Source of the DNA: Rhizobium bangladeshense
GTDB lineage: Bacteria > Pseudomonadota > Alphaproteobacteria > Rhizobiales > Rhizobiaceae
Assembly: GCF_001662075.1 (NCBI RefSeq)
Contig: NZ_LYPL01000007.1
Location: 244,445 to 308,444 of the forward strand
Direction: 5' to 3'
DNA length: 64,000 nucleotides
This document shows, in pieces, positions 55,874-64,000 of this stretch (positions are counted from its first letter, which is position 1; each line of letters begins with the position of its first letter). The translations under genes were made by a program, and so were the position numbers. The notes beneath the pieces are model-generated. The model searched no databases and had not been told where the DNA came from. It worked only from the letters and a program-made list of their open reading frames with translations.

Positions 55874-57262
55874 ATGTTGAATCGCATAGACTGGACAGGA
55901 ACGCAGCCGCCGAAAGCTACGGAGAAGGGCATCTGGGGGTGGATGTTCTTCGATTGGGCGGCGCAGCCCTTCTTCACCGTGGTCACCACTTTTATCTTCG
56001 GGCCCTATTTCGTCTCGCGCCTGACCGATGATCCGGTGTCGGCCCAGACGACGTGGAGCAACATGGCGACGATCTCCTCGGTGATCATCGCCCTGCTCTC
56101 GCCGGTTCTCGGCTCTATCGCCGACCAGTCCGGCGCACGCAAACCCTGGATCGGTTTCTTCGCGATCATCAAGATCGCGAGCCTCTTCGGCCTGTGGTTC
56201 GCCGCCCCGGGTTCGCCTGTCCTCTATCCTGTGATCTTCATGATCCTCGCCTCGATTTCGGCCGAGTTTTCGATCGTTTTCAACGATTCGATGATGCCGC
56301 GCCTGGTCGCCAAGCACGAGGTCGGCAAGCTCTCCAACACCGCCTGGGGGCTTGGTTATCTCGGCGGCATGTTCGTCCTGATTGCCGTCGTCACGCTTCT
56401 GGCGGCAAGCCCGGAAAGCGGCAAGACCGTTCTCGGCCTCGACCCGCTTTTCGGCCTTGATCCCAAGACCGGCCAGGATGCGCGCATCACCGGGCCGATC
56501 TCGGCCGTCTGGTACCTGATCTTCATCCTGCCGATGTTCTTCTTCACGCCCGATGTCGGCAGAGGCATGCCCTTCGGCACTGCCATTCGCGCCGGCCTGC
56601 GGGAGTTGAGAAACACGCTCGGCGAACTCAAAGAGCGGCGCGGTATCCTGAAATTCCTGATTGCCCGCATGATCTATCAGGACGGTGTCAACGGCCTGTT
56701 GATCCTCGGCGGCGTTTTCGCCGCCGGCATGTTCGGCTGGGCGACGATCGAGATCGGCCTCTACGGCATCATCCTGAACGTCGTCGCCATTTTCGGCTGC
56801 CTGATCGCCGGCCGGATCGACAAGGGCGTCGGTTCGAAGGTGACTGTCGTCATCAGCCTCACCATGCTGCTTCTCGCCACCGTCGGCATCATCTCGACCG
56901 GGCCGGGCTACACGCTGTTTGGCCTAATGCCGCTGCCGTCGGCCGATTCCGGCGGCCTCTTCGGCACCGCGGCGGAAAAGGCCTATGTTCTCTATGGCCT
57001 CTTGATCGGGTTCGCCTTCGGGCCGGTGCAGGCCTCGTCGCGCTCCTATCTCGCCCGCAGCGTCAGCCTGGAGGAAGCCGGCCGCTACTTCGGCATCTAC
57101 GCGCTTTCAGGGCGCGCCACCAGCTTCATGGCGACGCTGCTCTTCTCGCTGATGACCTATATCAGCGGATCACCGCGGCTCGGAATGGCGACGCTGATCG
57201 TGTTCCTCGCTGGCGGCCTGCTGCTCTTGATCCGCACACCCTATCCGGCCGATCGGGCCTGA
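55874..57262 (+). CDS. UMF1-family MFS transporter (Atg22-like)
   Basis: A 462-residue protein with 12 predicted helices and the UMF1/Atg22-like start: GWMFFDWAAQPFFTVVTTFIFGPYF. It has SPVLGSIADQSGARKPWIGFF (MFS motif A) and NDSMMPRLVAKHEVGKLSNTAWGLGYLGG, diagnostic of the family. Atg22 exports amino acids from the yeast vacuole; bacterial members are uncharacterised. Its position 24 bp after the glutamate dehydrogenase suggests co-transcription and perhaps amino-acid transport. Substrate inferred only. Confidence 0.88.
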   Translation: MLNRIDWTGTQPPKATEKGIWGWMFFDWAAQPFFTVVTTFIFGPYFVSRLTDDPVSAQTTWSNMATISSVIIALLSPVLGSIADQSGARKPWIGFFAIIKIASLFGLWFAAPGSPVLYPVIFMILASISAEFSIVFNDSMMPRLVAKHEVGKLSNTAWGLGYLGGMFVLIAVVTLLAASPESGKTVLGLDPLFGLDPKTGQDARITGPISAVWYLIFILPMFFFTPDVGRGMPFGTAIRAGLRELRNTLGELKERRGILKFLIARMIYQDGVNGLLILGGVFAAGMFGWATIEIGLYGIILNVVAIFGCLIAGRIDKGVGSKVTVVISLTMLLLATVGIISTGPGYTLFGLMPLPSADSGGLFGTAAEKAYVLYGLLIGFAFGPVQASSRSYLARSVSLEEAGRYFGIYALSGRATSFMATLLFSLMTYISGSPRLGMATLIVFLAGGLLLLIRTPYPADRA

Positions 57263-57279
57263 CACTTCTCCGACACGCG

Positions 57280-58896
57280 TTAGTGGCGGAAGTGGCGCAT
57301 GCCGGTGAAGACCATCGCGACGCCGTGTTCGTTGGCGGCATCGATGACCTCCTGATCGCGCATTGAGCCGCCCGGCTGGATCACCGCCGTCGCGCCTGCG
57401 GCAATCATCGACAGGAGACCGTCGGCAAAGGGCAGGAAGGCTTCGGAGGCAACCGCCGAACCCTTGGTCATCGGAACCGCAAGGCCGAGCGCCTTGGCCG
57501 CCTCTTCGGCCTTCAGCGCGGCGATGCGGGCCGAATCGACCCGGCTCATCTGCCCGGCGCCGATACCGGCCGTCTGGCCGTCCTTGGCATAAACCACGGC
57601 GTTTGATTTGACATGTTTTCCGACCTTGAAGGCGAACTTCATGTCCTCGAGCTCCTGCGCCGTCGGCGCCCGCCTGGTGACGACCTTGAGATCCAGATCC
57701 TCGACCATGCCGTTGTCGCGGCTCTGGACCAGCAGGCCGCCGGAGACGGTCTTCGCCGTCAGCCCTGCAACGCGCGGATCGGGCAGACCGCCGGCCGACA
57801 GCAGCCGCAGGTTCGGTTTGCGCGCGACGATCGCCTTTGCCTCTTCGGTGACATCAGGGGCGATGATTACTTCGGTGAAGAGCTTGACGATCTCTTCGGC
57901 CGTTTCGGCATCCAATATCTGGTTGAGCGCGATGATGCCGCCGAAGGCGGAAACGGAATCGCAGGCAAGCGCCCGCTGATAGGCTTCGACCAGGCTCGAA
58001 CCGGTGGCGACGCCGCAGGGATTGGCATGTTTGATGATGGCGCAGGCCGGCGCCTTTTGCGGCAGAAACTCGGCGACGAGCTCGTAGGCGGCATCGGTGT
58101 CGTTGATGTTGTTATAGGAGAGCTGTTTGCCCTGGAGGAGGACAGCCGTCGAGACACCCGGGCGCTTCTCGCCGGTCACATAGAAGGCCGCCTTCTGGTG
58201 CGGGTTTTCGCCGTAGCGCATCTCTTCCTTCAGCACGCCGCCGATGACGCGGTGGCGCGGCGTATCGATCGACAGCGCCTCGGCAAACCAGTTGGAAATC
58301 GCAGCGTCATAGGCGGCGGTGCGGGCATAGGCCTTGGCCGCCATGCGCTGGCGGAACGCGTAGGCCGTCTTGCCGGCATCGGCCGAAAGCTGCGCCTTGA
58401 ACTCGGCATAATCGTTGGGATCGGTCAGAATGGTGACATAGGCGTGGTTCTTGGCCGATGCCCGGATCATCGCCGGACCGCCAATATCGATGTTCTCAAC
58501 GGTCGTCGGATAGTCGCCGCCGGCCGCCCGCACCTCTTCGAATGGATAGAGGTTGATGACAGCGAGGTCGATGGCCTCGATGCCGTGCTTTTTCATCGCC
58601 TCCTGGTGCTCGCTGTCGTCACGGATCGCCAGCAGGCCGCCATGCACTGTCGGGTGCAGCGTCTTGACGCGCCCATCCATGATCTCGGGAAAACCGGTGA
58701 TGTCGGAGACATCGCTGACGTCGAGACCGGCCGCGGCAATCGCCTTGTAGGTACCGCCGGTCGACAGCAGGCGCACGCCTCTTTCAGACAAGGCCTGGGC
58801 GAGCTCGACGATCCCCGTCTTGTCGAAGACGGAGAGGAGCGCGGTCTTGATTTCGACCTTGTCCGGGGCGGGGATCTTCTTGGAAATGACGGCCAT
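57280..58896 (-). CDS. purH: Bifunctional AICAR formyltransferase/IMP cyclohydrolase
   Basis: A 538-residue enzyme for the last two purine steps. The N-terminal MGS-like cyclohydrolase domain (about 15-200) has [46 protein letters not shown]. The AICARFT domain follows with LRYGENPHQ (here [14 protein letters not shown]), [41 protein letters not shown] and the C-terminal FTGMRHFRH. It converges on the UMF1 transporter gene and follows the heparinase-like gene by 71 bp. Confidence 0.97.
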   Translation of the reverse strand: MAVISKKIPAPDKVEIKTALLSVFDKTGIVELAQALSERGVRLLSTGGTYKAIAAAGLDVSDVSDITGFPEIMDGRVKTLHPTVHGGLLAIRDDSEHQEAMKKHGIEAIDLAVINLYPFEEVRAAGGDYPTTVENIDIGGPAMIRASAKNHAYVTILTDPNDYAEFKAQLSADAGKTAYAFRQRMAAKAYARTAAYDAAISNWFAEALSIDTPRHRVIGGVLKEEMRYGENPHQKAAFYVTGEKRPGVSTAVLLQGKQLSYNNINDTDAAYELVAEFLPQKAPACAIIKHANPCGVATGSSLVEAYQRALACDSVSAFGGIIALNQILDAETAEEIVKLFTEVIIAPDVTEEAKAIVARKPNLRLLSAGGLPDPRVAGLTAKTVSGGLLVQSRDNGMVEDLDLKVVTRRAPTAQELEDMKFAFKVGKHVKSNAVVYAKDGQTAGIGAGQMSRVDSARIAALKAEEAAKALGLAVPMTKGSAVASEAFLPFADGLLSMIAAGATAVIQPGGSMRDQEVIDAANEHGVAMVFTGMRHFRH

Positions 58897-58967
58897 GAAC
58901 TTTCTCCGTTCGGCTTCGGTTCTGCTTGCGCCGCGTTAGCACAGCTTCGCCGCCGCGCAAACAGGCG

Positions 58968-60641
58968 CTATCCCTTGCGGGATAAAAACCAGCGGATTTC
59001 CGTCTTCTCGGCAAGATCGAAGTCGATCTCGATCTGGTCCGAGCCGCAAATGCCGGAGCTGTCGGCAAAGAAGATATCCTCGGAAATCAGCACTTCATTG
59101 CCGGGGGCGGAAAACAGCCAGCTTTCGCCGTCCGGCGCCGTCAGAAGCACCGACTCCCCGTCGCTCTGCTGCAGGACGATCGAAGGATGGATGTGAAAAC
59201 GGGCGACAGCCTTCACCGGCTCGTCAATCTCATATCCTTCACGGACGACCAGCCGGTCGTGGCCAGTCACGATCGAGCCGGCGGCATTGAGTGTCAACTC
59301 GCGCTCATGCAGCACGCCGAATGCTCTCACATAACCGTCATGGCTGAGCTTGATGCCGTCGCGTCCATCCTCCGTTTCGGCCCGCTCGACGGTGACGGTC
59401 CTGACCGGTTCGGTAATCGCGTGGTTGAGGAAGGGCGAGAGCGAAAAGCGGCTGGACGACGTGTCGTTGAGGATGACGGTCGAATGCGCCGCCGTGGTGC
59501 GCGCCATCTGGACATATCGGTGCCCGGCAAATTTCGGCGAGCCGGAATTGACGATGAAGCGATGGCGGCCGGACGACATCTCGAAGGAGAGGGTGCCGGC
59601 ATGCGCGGTCCGCAGTGCGCCGCCCGAAGGCGGCGTGCCGGTATCGGCGATAATGACCGTCTTGCCCCCGGAAAGCCGCTGATAGCGCGACTGCGGCAGA
59701 GCCTTGAAGGGCTGGCCGGCGGTCTCGTCATATCTGAGCACCGACATCAGCTCATTGGCGAGCGTCGAGGTCGCGCCGTTGAACAGCGCCAGGTCCCCGT
59801 CCTGATGGCGGAAGAACCGCAAGGCAGGATACATGCGGTCGATGCCGGAGATCAGCTTCTGCGGCAGATCATGGCCGAGATTGACGTAGGTTTGCCGCAA
59901 CGGCAGCAGGTCGAGCAGCAGTTCCAAGCCGACGCGCGGATTGCGCGAGATATGGCCGCCATCCGGAAGAATCTGGCTATCGAATTCGCGGTCGAGCGCC
60001 TGGGCCGCCCTTTTGAGCGTGGAGGCCCGGGTCGGCATGGCGACGGAGGCCATGGCGAGCGCAATGCGCAGGCGAAACAGCTCCAGACCGCCGAGCGTAT
60101 AGGGTGCCATGCGATGCAGGAACCTGACCTGAAACGCCAGCGACTTCATGAACCGGCGATAGAAACCGCGGTCGGCATTCTGCAGCACGACCGGCGAATG
60201 CGACAACCAGGCGATGACGCGCTGGGCAGTGACGTCGGTCTCCCAGGCAATTCCTTCCATGCGGCCGGCATGAACGGAAAGCCAGCTGTCGACGATGGCG
60301 CGGGCGGCGGCCGAGTTGCGTTCCGTCTTGTGCGCCCGCATGTGCCGCAGCCAGCCGAAGCTGTGAAGGCGGGTGGCGAAGGGGCGCGAGGGCAGGGTGA
60401 AGGTAAAGGGCGATTTGCCGTTCGTCTCCAGCATCCGCCCGGCCAGGAGAAACCGTCCGTTGAGAATTTCGTCGGCCACATGCGGATCGATGCCGCGCAG
60501 ATCGGTCGGCGCGACGATCAGGCGCTCGGGCACTTTGATCGAATGGCGAACGAGCTTCAGGCGCAGCAGCGCGACGCGGCGCAAGGCGCGCCGCCAAGCT
60601 TCCCGAACATACATGCTCGCAAAACGCCGACCGGACTGCAT
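58968..60641 (-). CDS. Heparinase II/III family protein
   Basis: A 557-residue protein with an N-terminal helical domain and C-terminal beta-sandwich of the heparinase II/III family (PF07940): FGWLRHMRAH, GGLELFRLRIALA, PDGGHISRNPRVGLELLLDLLPL, and the C-terminal HAGTLSFEMSSGRHRFIVNSG. The family includes polysaccharide lyases, but alphaproteobacterial members next to purH and rsmB have no known substrate. The order htpX-rsmB-heparinase-purH is widely conserved in Rhizobiales. It has no obvious signal peptide. An ATG nine codons later is an alternative start. Confidence 0.85.
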   Translation of the reverse strand: MQSGRRFASMYVREAWRRALRRVALLRLKLVRHSIKVPERLIVAPTDLRGIDPHVADEILNGRFLLAGRMLETNGKSPFTFTLPSRPFATRLHSFGWLRHMRAHKTERNSAAARAIVDSWLSVHAGRMEGIAWETDVTAQRVIAWLSHSPVVLQNADRGFYRRFMKSLAFQVRFLHRMAPYTLGGLELFRLRIALAMASVAMPTRASTLKRAAQALDREFDSQILPDGGHISRNPRVGLELLLDLLPLRQTYVNLGHDLPQKLISGIDRMYPALRFFRHQDGDLALFNGATSTLANELMSVLRYDETAGQPFKALPQSRYQRLSGGKTVIIADTGTPPSGGALRTAHAGTLSFEMSSGRHRFIVNSGSPKFAGHRYVQMARTTAAHSTVILNDTSSSRFSLSPFLNHAITEPVRTVTVERAETEDGRDGIKLSHDGYVRAFGVLHERELTLNAAGSIVTGHDRLVVREGYEIDEPVKAVARFHIHPSIVLQQSDGESVLLTAPDGESWLFSAPGNEVLISEDIFFADSSGICGSDQIEIDFDLAEKTEIRWFLSRKG

Positions 60642-60846
60642 ATTCTATTGTCTATTGACCCTCGTGGTTAAGAATAGGTGAAAAGCGGCCGATTTCATCG
60701 CCCGCAATGAATTAATTCGTGACAAAGTTCGAATATACGCAAATTACTGCATTTCAGTTGAGATCATTCGACGGTTTACAACGCGCCGTGGCGATGATGC
60801 GAGGATTACAAATCCCCGCATGGTTGCTCCGACCTTTTGAAGTTGG
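60642..60846. other. Intergenic stretch between rsmB and the heparinase-like gene
   Basis: About 205 bp, AT-rich around 60690-60760, probably the promoter region of the heparinase-purH genes on the minus strand. No defined element was recognised. Confidence 0.4.
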
Positions 60847-62247
60847 TCACCCCGCTCGTCGCAGTACCGCGGCGTAAAAGCCGTCGAGGCCGGAGGCGAT
60901 GCCCTCAGGCATTTTCAGCATGGTCGGAAGCGTGCGGAATTCCCCGAGCGGCGTGATCGCTGCCTCAAGGCCGGGCCAGTCGCCTGCGTTGATCGCAACG
61001 CGCTCGATTGCATCCGTATCGGAAAGAACACGGGCGACAACCTCCTCGCCCTCGGCGGGATCGAGCGAGCAATTTGAAAACACCAGCGTACCGCCGGGCG
61101 TCAGCAAGGTCAGTGCATGACGCAGTAGCCGCTCCTGCAACGCCGCCAGTCTGGCGATATCCTCAGGCCCCTTGGTCCACAGCACATCGGGGTGCCGGCG
61201 CGTCGTGCCGGTGGAAGAGCAGGGGGCGTCGAGCAGGATCGCATCGAAGCCTTCTGGCGGCCTGAATGTCGTCAGGTCTGCCGCGACCGTTTCCGCCGTC
61301 AGGCCAAGCCGGTCGAGATTCGAGCGCAGCCGTCTTAGCCGGCTTTCCGACTGATCGAGTGCGGTGACGGCGCCGCCGGCAAGGATGAGCTGCGCCGTCT
61401 TGCCGCCCGGCGCGGCACAAAGATCGGCGGCACGTTTGCCGGAGAGATCGCCGAAAAGCCTGGCCGGAATGCTTGCCGCCGCATCCTGAACCCACCAGGC
61501 GCCCTCATCGAACCCCTCGAGCGACGGAATGCCGCCGTCGAAGGCGGCGAGCCGCACGCCGCCTGTCGGCAGCGCAACGCCGTTCAACCTCTTTGCCCAG
61601 CCTGCGGCGTCGGATTTGACGGTCAGATCGATCGCCGCCGGCTCGAGCTGCGATTGCGAGATCGCCAGCGCCGCCGCCGGGCCATAGGCCTTTTCCAGCC
61701 GCGCAAGGAACCAGGACGGCATCGGCGCGACCTTGCCGATCTCTGCCAGCACCTCCTCCTTTTCGCGGCCGAGCCGGCGCAGGACGGCGTTGACCAGCTT
61801 GGCGAAACGGCGATTGCGCGGATCCTGATTGGCCTGTTCGACGGCAAGATCGACGGCCGAATGATCGGGCACGTCGAGATAGAGAATCTGTGCCGCGCCG
61901 ATTGCCAGAACGTGATGCAGCGCCCGCGCACCCTCCGGCAGCGGCGATTCCAGCAGCGAGGCGATCGCCGCATCGATGCGCGGCAGATGGCGCAGCGTCG
62001 TGTTCAGAATGGCGCGGACAAGCCCCCGGTCGCTTTCGCCGAGCGCCTTATAGGCAGGATTGCCATGTTCGTGATCGAGAGCGCCGTCGAGCGGCAGCTT
62101 GCGGTCGACGACGGCGGCGAGGATTTTTGCCGCCGCGGCCCGGGTCTGCAGGCCAGGTTTGGCCGGCGCCGATCGGCCGGCCGGCCGGTCGTTGGAAGGT
62201 TTCTGTTTACGGAATGGCTTTCTCGTGCCGTCTGAATTCAAGACCAC
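60847..62247 (-). CDS. rsmB: 16S rRNA m5C967 methyltransferase family (RsmB)
   Basis: A 466-residue RsmB/NOL1 methyltransferase. The NusB-like N-terminal domain covers about 35-165 ([37 protein letters not shown]). The catalytic domain has the SAM loop [13 protein letters not shown], the first cysteine in [17 protein letters not shown] and the second in [14 protein letters not shown]. The two cysteines are those of m5C methyltransferases. The start is GTG 62247, overlapping the end of htpX by 10 bp. A basic N-terminal tail (about 1-35) is an extension common in rhizobia. Confidence 0.9.
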   Translation of the reverse strand: MVLNSDGTRKPFRKQKPSNDRPAGRSAPAKPGLQTRAAAAKILAAVVDRKLPLDGALDHEHGNPAYKALGESDRGLVRAILNTTLRHLPRIDAAIASLLESPLPEGARALHHVLAIGAAQILYLDVPDHSAVDLAVEQANQDPRNRRFAKLVNAVLRRLGREKEEVLAEIGKVAPMPSWFLARLEKAYGPAAALAISQSQLEPAAIDLTVKSDAAGWAKRLNGVALPTGGVRLAAFDGGIPSLEGFDEGAWWVQDAAASIPARLFGDLSGKRAADLCAAPGGKTAQLILAGGAVTALDQSESRLRRLRSNLDRLGLTAETVAADLTTFRPPEGFDAILLDAPCSSTGTTRRHPDVLWTKGPEDIARLAALQERLLRHALTLLTPGGTLVFSNCSLDPAEGEEVVARVLSDTDAIERVAINAGDWPGLEAAITPLGEFRTLPTMLKMPEGIASGLDGFYAAVLRRAG

Positions 62248-63194
62248 GGACCTCTTGGCGGTTGCGAACCACCGCGACCCGTATTCGGAACAGAGCGCGA
62301 TTTGCGCGTCGGATTAACAGCACGAACCGGTCCCGTCGAGACGTTCATGCCGCTTTGCGCCATCTCCTGCAGCGCGGCAATGCGGTTTTCCGTGTCTGGA
62401 TGCGTCGAAAACAGATTGTCCATGCGCTCGCCGGACAGCGGATTGATGATGAACATATGCGCCGTCGCCGGATTGCGCTCGGCATCCTCGTTGGGCACAT
62501 GGGCGGCACCGCGGGCGATCTTATCGAGCGCCGAAGCGAGCCAGAGTGGATTGCCGCAGATTTCGGCGCCGCGGCGGTCGGCCGAATATTCGCGCGTGCG
62601 GCTGATCGCCATCTGCACCAGCATGGCGGCAAGCGGCGCCACGATCATCGCCACAAGGACGCCGACGAAACCGAGCGGATTGTTGTTGTTGTCGCGATTG
62701 CCGCCGAAGAAAAAGGCGAAATTGCCAAGCATCGAGATCGCCCCGGCAAGCGTTGCCGTGATCGTCATCGTCAGCGTGTCGCGGTTCTGAATATGGGCAA
62801 GCTCATGCGCCATTACGCCGGCGACTTCCTCAGGAGACAGTGCCTGGAGCAGGCCTGTCGAGGCGGCGACGGCGGCATTTTCGGGATTGCGACCGGTGGC
62901 GAAGGCATTCGGCTGCGGGCTGTCGTAGAGATAGACCTTCGGCATCGGCAGCCCGGCATTGCGAGCGAGATCACGGATGATCGCGAAAAATTCCGGCGCA
63001 TTGCGCTCGTCGACCTGCTGGGCGCGATAGGCCGAAAGCACCATGCGATCGGAATTCCAGTAGGAGAAGAAGTTCATGCCGGCGGCAACGAGGAATGCGA
63101 TCATCATGCCGGCCCGACCGCCGATCAGGAAGCCTACAAACATGAAGAGCGCCGTCATGAAGGCAAGCAACATGGCAGTGCGAATGAGGTTCAT
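62238..63194 (-). CDS. htpX: Membrane zinc metalloprotease HtpX
   Basis: A 318-residue M48 protease for misfolded membrane proteins. Zinc motif HELAH at 130-134 in [14 protein letters not shown], the third ligand Glu in [15 protein letters not shown], four hydrophobic segments, and [16 protein letters not shown] are all conserved. The C-terminal 35 residues are a low-complexity basic tail. The start fits the family N-terminus [12 protein letters not shown]; an 11-codon extension to 63227 is rejected. It overlaps rsmB by 10 bp. Confidence 0.96.
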   Translation of the reverse strand: MNLIRTAMLLAFMTALFMFVGFLIGGRAGMMIAFLVAAGMNFFSYWNSDRMVLSAYRAQQVDERNAPEFFAIIRDLARNAGLPMPKVYLYDSPQPNAFATGRNPENAAVAASTGLLQALSPEEVAGVMAHELAHIQNRDTLTMTITATLAGAISMLGNFAFFFGGNRDNNNNPLGFVGVLVAMIVAPLAAMLVQMAISRTREYSADRRGAEICGNPLWLASALDKIARGAAHVPNEDAERNPATAHMFIINPLSGERMDNLFSTHPDTENRIAALQEMAQSGMNVSTGPVRAVNPTRKSRSVPNTGRGGSQPPRGPWS

Positions 63195-63304
63195 TGCGAA
63201 TCTCCAACTCCGATTACGGCGCCGCAAGCTTTCAATCCCGGCGCCGGCGCATTATGATTTGGTTATTCACCAGCCATTTTCAATGTTTTCCGGCAGGAGA
63301 AGCC

Positions 63305-63529
63305 ATGCAGGACGCCGATAACGACAATAGCCAAACGCCGACGGCCGAAGGATCGGAGCCGCCGCGCAAAATGCTGTCCCCGGCTGCCCAACGTGCGCTT
63401 GCCGAGGCTGAGCAACGGCGAAAGAATCAGAAGCCGCTGGAGCTGCCGCCGGAGATCGGCGGCCGTGGCGGAGCTGAGCCGGCCCGTTTCGGTGATTACG
63501 AGATCAATGGTCGGGCGATCGATTTTTGA
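63305..63529 (+). CDS. DUF1674/SDHAF4 family protein (succinate dehydrogenase assembly)
   Basis: A 74-residue protein whose C-terminus has the family signature (GGRGGAEPARFGDYEINGRA, then IDF), as in mitochondrial SDHAF4. In eukaryotes SDHAF4 helps load the flavoprotein SdhA into complex II; bacterial members probably do the same. The true start is ATG 63305 with RBS CAGGAGAAG; the longer open frame from 63194 overlaps the htpX start and promoter. It is divergent from htpX. Confidence 0.88.
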   Translation: MQDADNDNSQTPTAEGSEPPRKMLSPAAQRALAEAEQRRKNQKPLELPPEIGGRGGAEPARFGDYEINGRAIDF

Positions 63530-63645
63530 TTCGGCGCCGGGAGCCAGAGCGCCGCTCAAAAGCAACAGCATTTCCCGCGCGGAAAATAAGACCGCTCCAA
63601 CAAAGGAGCGCTTCAGGCTGCTGACAAACCCCTGCAAAACCCGCG

Positions 63646-63764
63646 ACGTCATCCTCGGCCTTGTGCCGAGGATCTACCCACGTCCAATTAAGTATCTGAA
63701 AATAAATGTTTTCCTGTCAAACAATTGCAGTGGTCAGATGCTCGGCACAAGGCCGAGCATGACG
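63646..63764. repeat. RIME-like double-palindrome repeat, second copy
   Basis: The two hairpins GACGTCATCCTCGGCCTTGT...GAGGATC and AGATGCTCGGCACAAGG...GAGCATGACG match, in similar order, those at 20665-20743, with a longer spacer here (about 60 bp). It sits between the SDHAF4-like gene and the 3' end of acs. Confidence 0.75.
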
Positions 63765-63787
63765 GTGGAGACTTTGTCAACAAACTG

Positions 63788-63813
63788 AGGCCGCTCCAAC
63801 GAGAGGGAACGGC
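63788..63813 (-). terminator. Possible weak terminator of acs
   Basis: An imperfect stem, AGGCCG/CGGCCT, flanks CTCC/GGAA arms in the 3' region of acs on the minus strand. The T-rich tail (AGTTTGTTG) is weak. Confidence 0.3.
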
Positions 63814-63821
63814 CTTGTTGT

Positions 63822-64000
63822 CTAAGCGGTCGCCTTGTTCTGCCGGTTGGCGATCAGATCGTCGACGACAGCCGGATCGGCAAGTGTCGAGGTATCGCCG
63901 AGCGCGCCGAAATCGTCCTCGGCGATCTTGCGCAGGATGCGGCGCATGATCTTGCCCGAGCGGGTCTTCGGCAGGCCGGGGGCAAACTGGATCTTGTCGG
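63822..64000 (-). CDS. acs: Acetyl-CoA synthetase, C-terminal end (gene continues beyond window)
   Basis: The last 59 complete codons are visible, ending at TAG 63822. The strand includes [20 protein letters not shown], the A10 region of AMP-forming acetyl-CoA synthetases, whose Lys (in SGKIMRR) is the residue controlled by acetylation in Acs. The tail ends [11 protein letters not shown]. The rest of the protein, including the adenylation core, lies outside the window. Confidence 0.92.
   Translation of the reverse strand, partial: DKIQFAPGLPKTRSGKIMRRILRKIAEDDFGALGDTSTLADPAVVDDLIANRQNKATA

Overview
The window looks like a 64 kb piece of a Rhizobium chromosome, most likely from the R. leguminosarum/R. 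etli group. The evidence is the high GC content, the alphaproteobacterial gene neighbourhoods (rplU-rpmA / obgE-proB-proA-nadD / rsfS-rlmH-envC-ctpA-rppH, leuD-leuB-asd, htpX-rsmB-heparinase-purH), rhizobial intergenic palindromic repeats, a GAAC-N7-GAAC type SOS box and an alpha-r14-like small RNA. No transposase, prophage, rRNA operon or CRISPR array was seen. Most of the window is core chromosome, with a few accessory blocks.

Layout. 1-11.3 kb is almost entirely minus strand: the start of a glycoamylase-like protein, then a peptide-scavenging cluster transcribed right to left (M81 metallopeptidase, GntR regulator, family-5 solute-binding protein, two permeases, gamma-glutamyltransferase, DUF1028 protein, double ATPase). 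The permease-to-ATPase genes are tightly packed. The set resembles the glutathione/gamma-glutamyl peptide importer gsiABCD plus a Ggt hydrolase. A serine tRNA (CGA) follows at 11.8 kb. 12-19.3 kb holds rplU-rpmA, two coupled GNAT acetyltransferases, an endonuclease-fold protein and obgE-proB-proA-nadD.

19.3-23.1 kb holds a minus-strand small RNA with three CU-rich anti-Shine-Dalgarno loops, then modABC with a facing ModE-type regulator. This block sits between nadD and rsfS, which are often neighbours. 23.2-29.0 kb is rsfS, rlmH, an EnvC-like factor, CtpA, a divergent polysaccharide deacetylase and rppH (ribosome and cell-envelope housekeeping). 29.1-29.9 kb is bfr-bfd (iron storage). 30.1-36.0 kb is the SOS mutagenesis cassette imuA-imuB-dnaE2 behind a perfect SOS box.

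36-46.5 kb is a mix of small metabolic genes with leuD, leuB and asd (leucine and aspartate-family biosynthesis), a PAP2 phosphatase, and an MHS transporter with an unusual ~190-residue insert. 46.6-57.3 kb carries a lytic transglycosylase, a GGDEF cyclase, carbonic anhydrase, pyridoxal kinase, the giant NAD-glutamate dehydrogenase and a UMF1-type transporter. 57.3-64 kb has purH, a heparinase II/III-like protein, rsmB, htpX, a DUF1674/SDHAF4 protein and the 3' end of acs.

Regulatory and structural DNA includes two near-perfect parS-like palindromes (24.3 and 41.7 kb), which suggests the region may lie in the origin-proximal ParB domain; several rho-independent terminators; and at least two families of dispersed palindromic repeats. 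One repeat copy supplies the last codons and stop of modC, another separates modA from modB, and another separates the peptide-binding-protein gene from its permeases. Start codons were chosen by alignment to family N-termini as remembered and by visible ribosome-binding sites; no database search was run.
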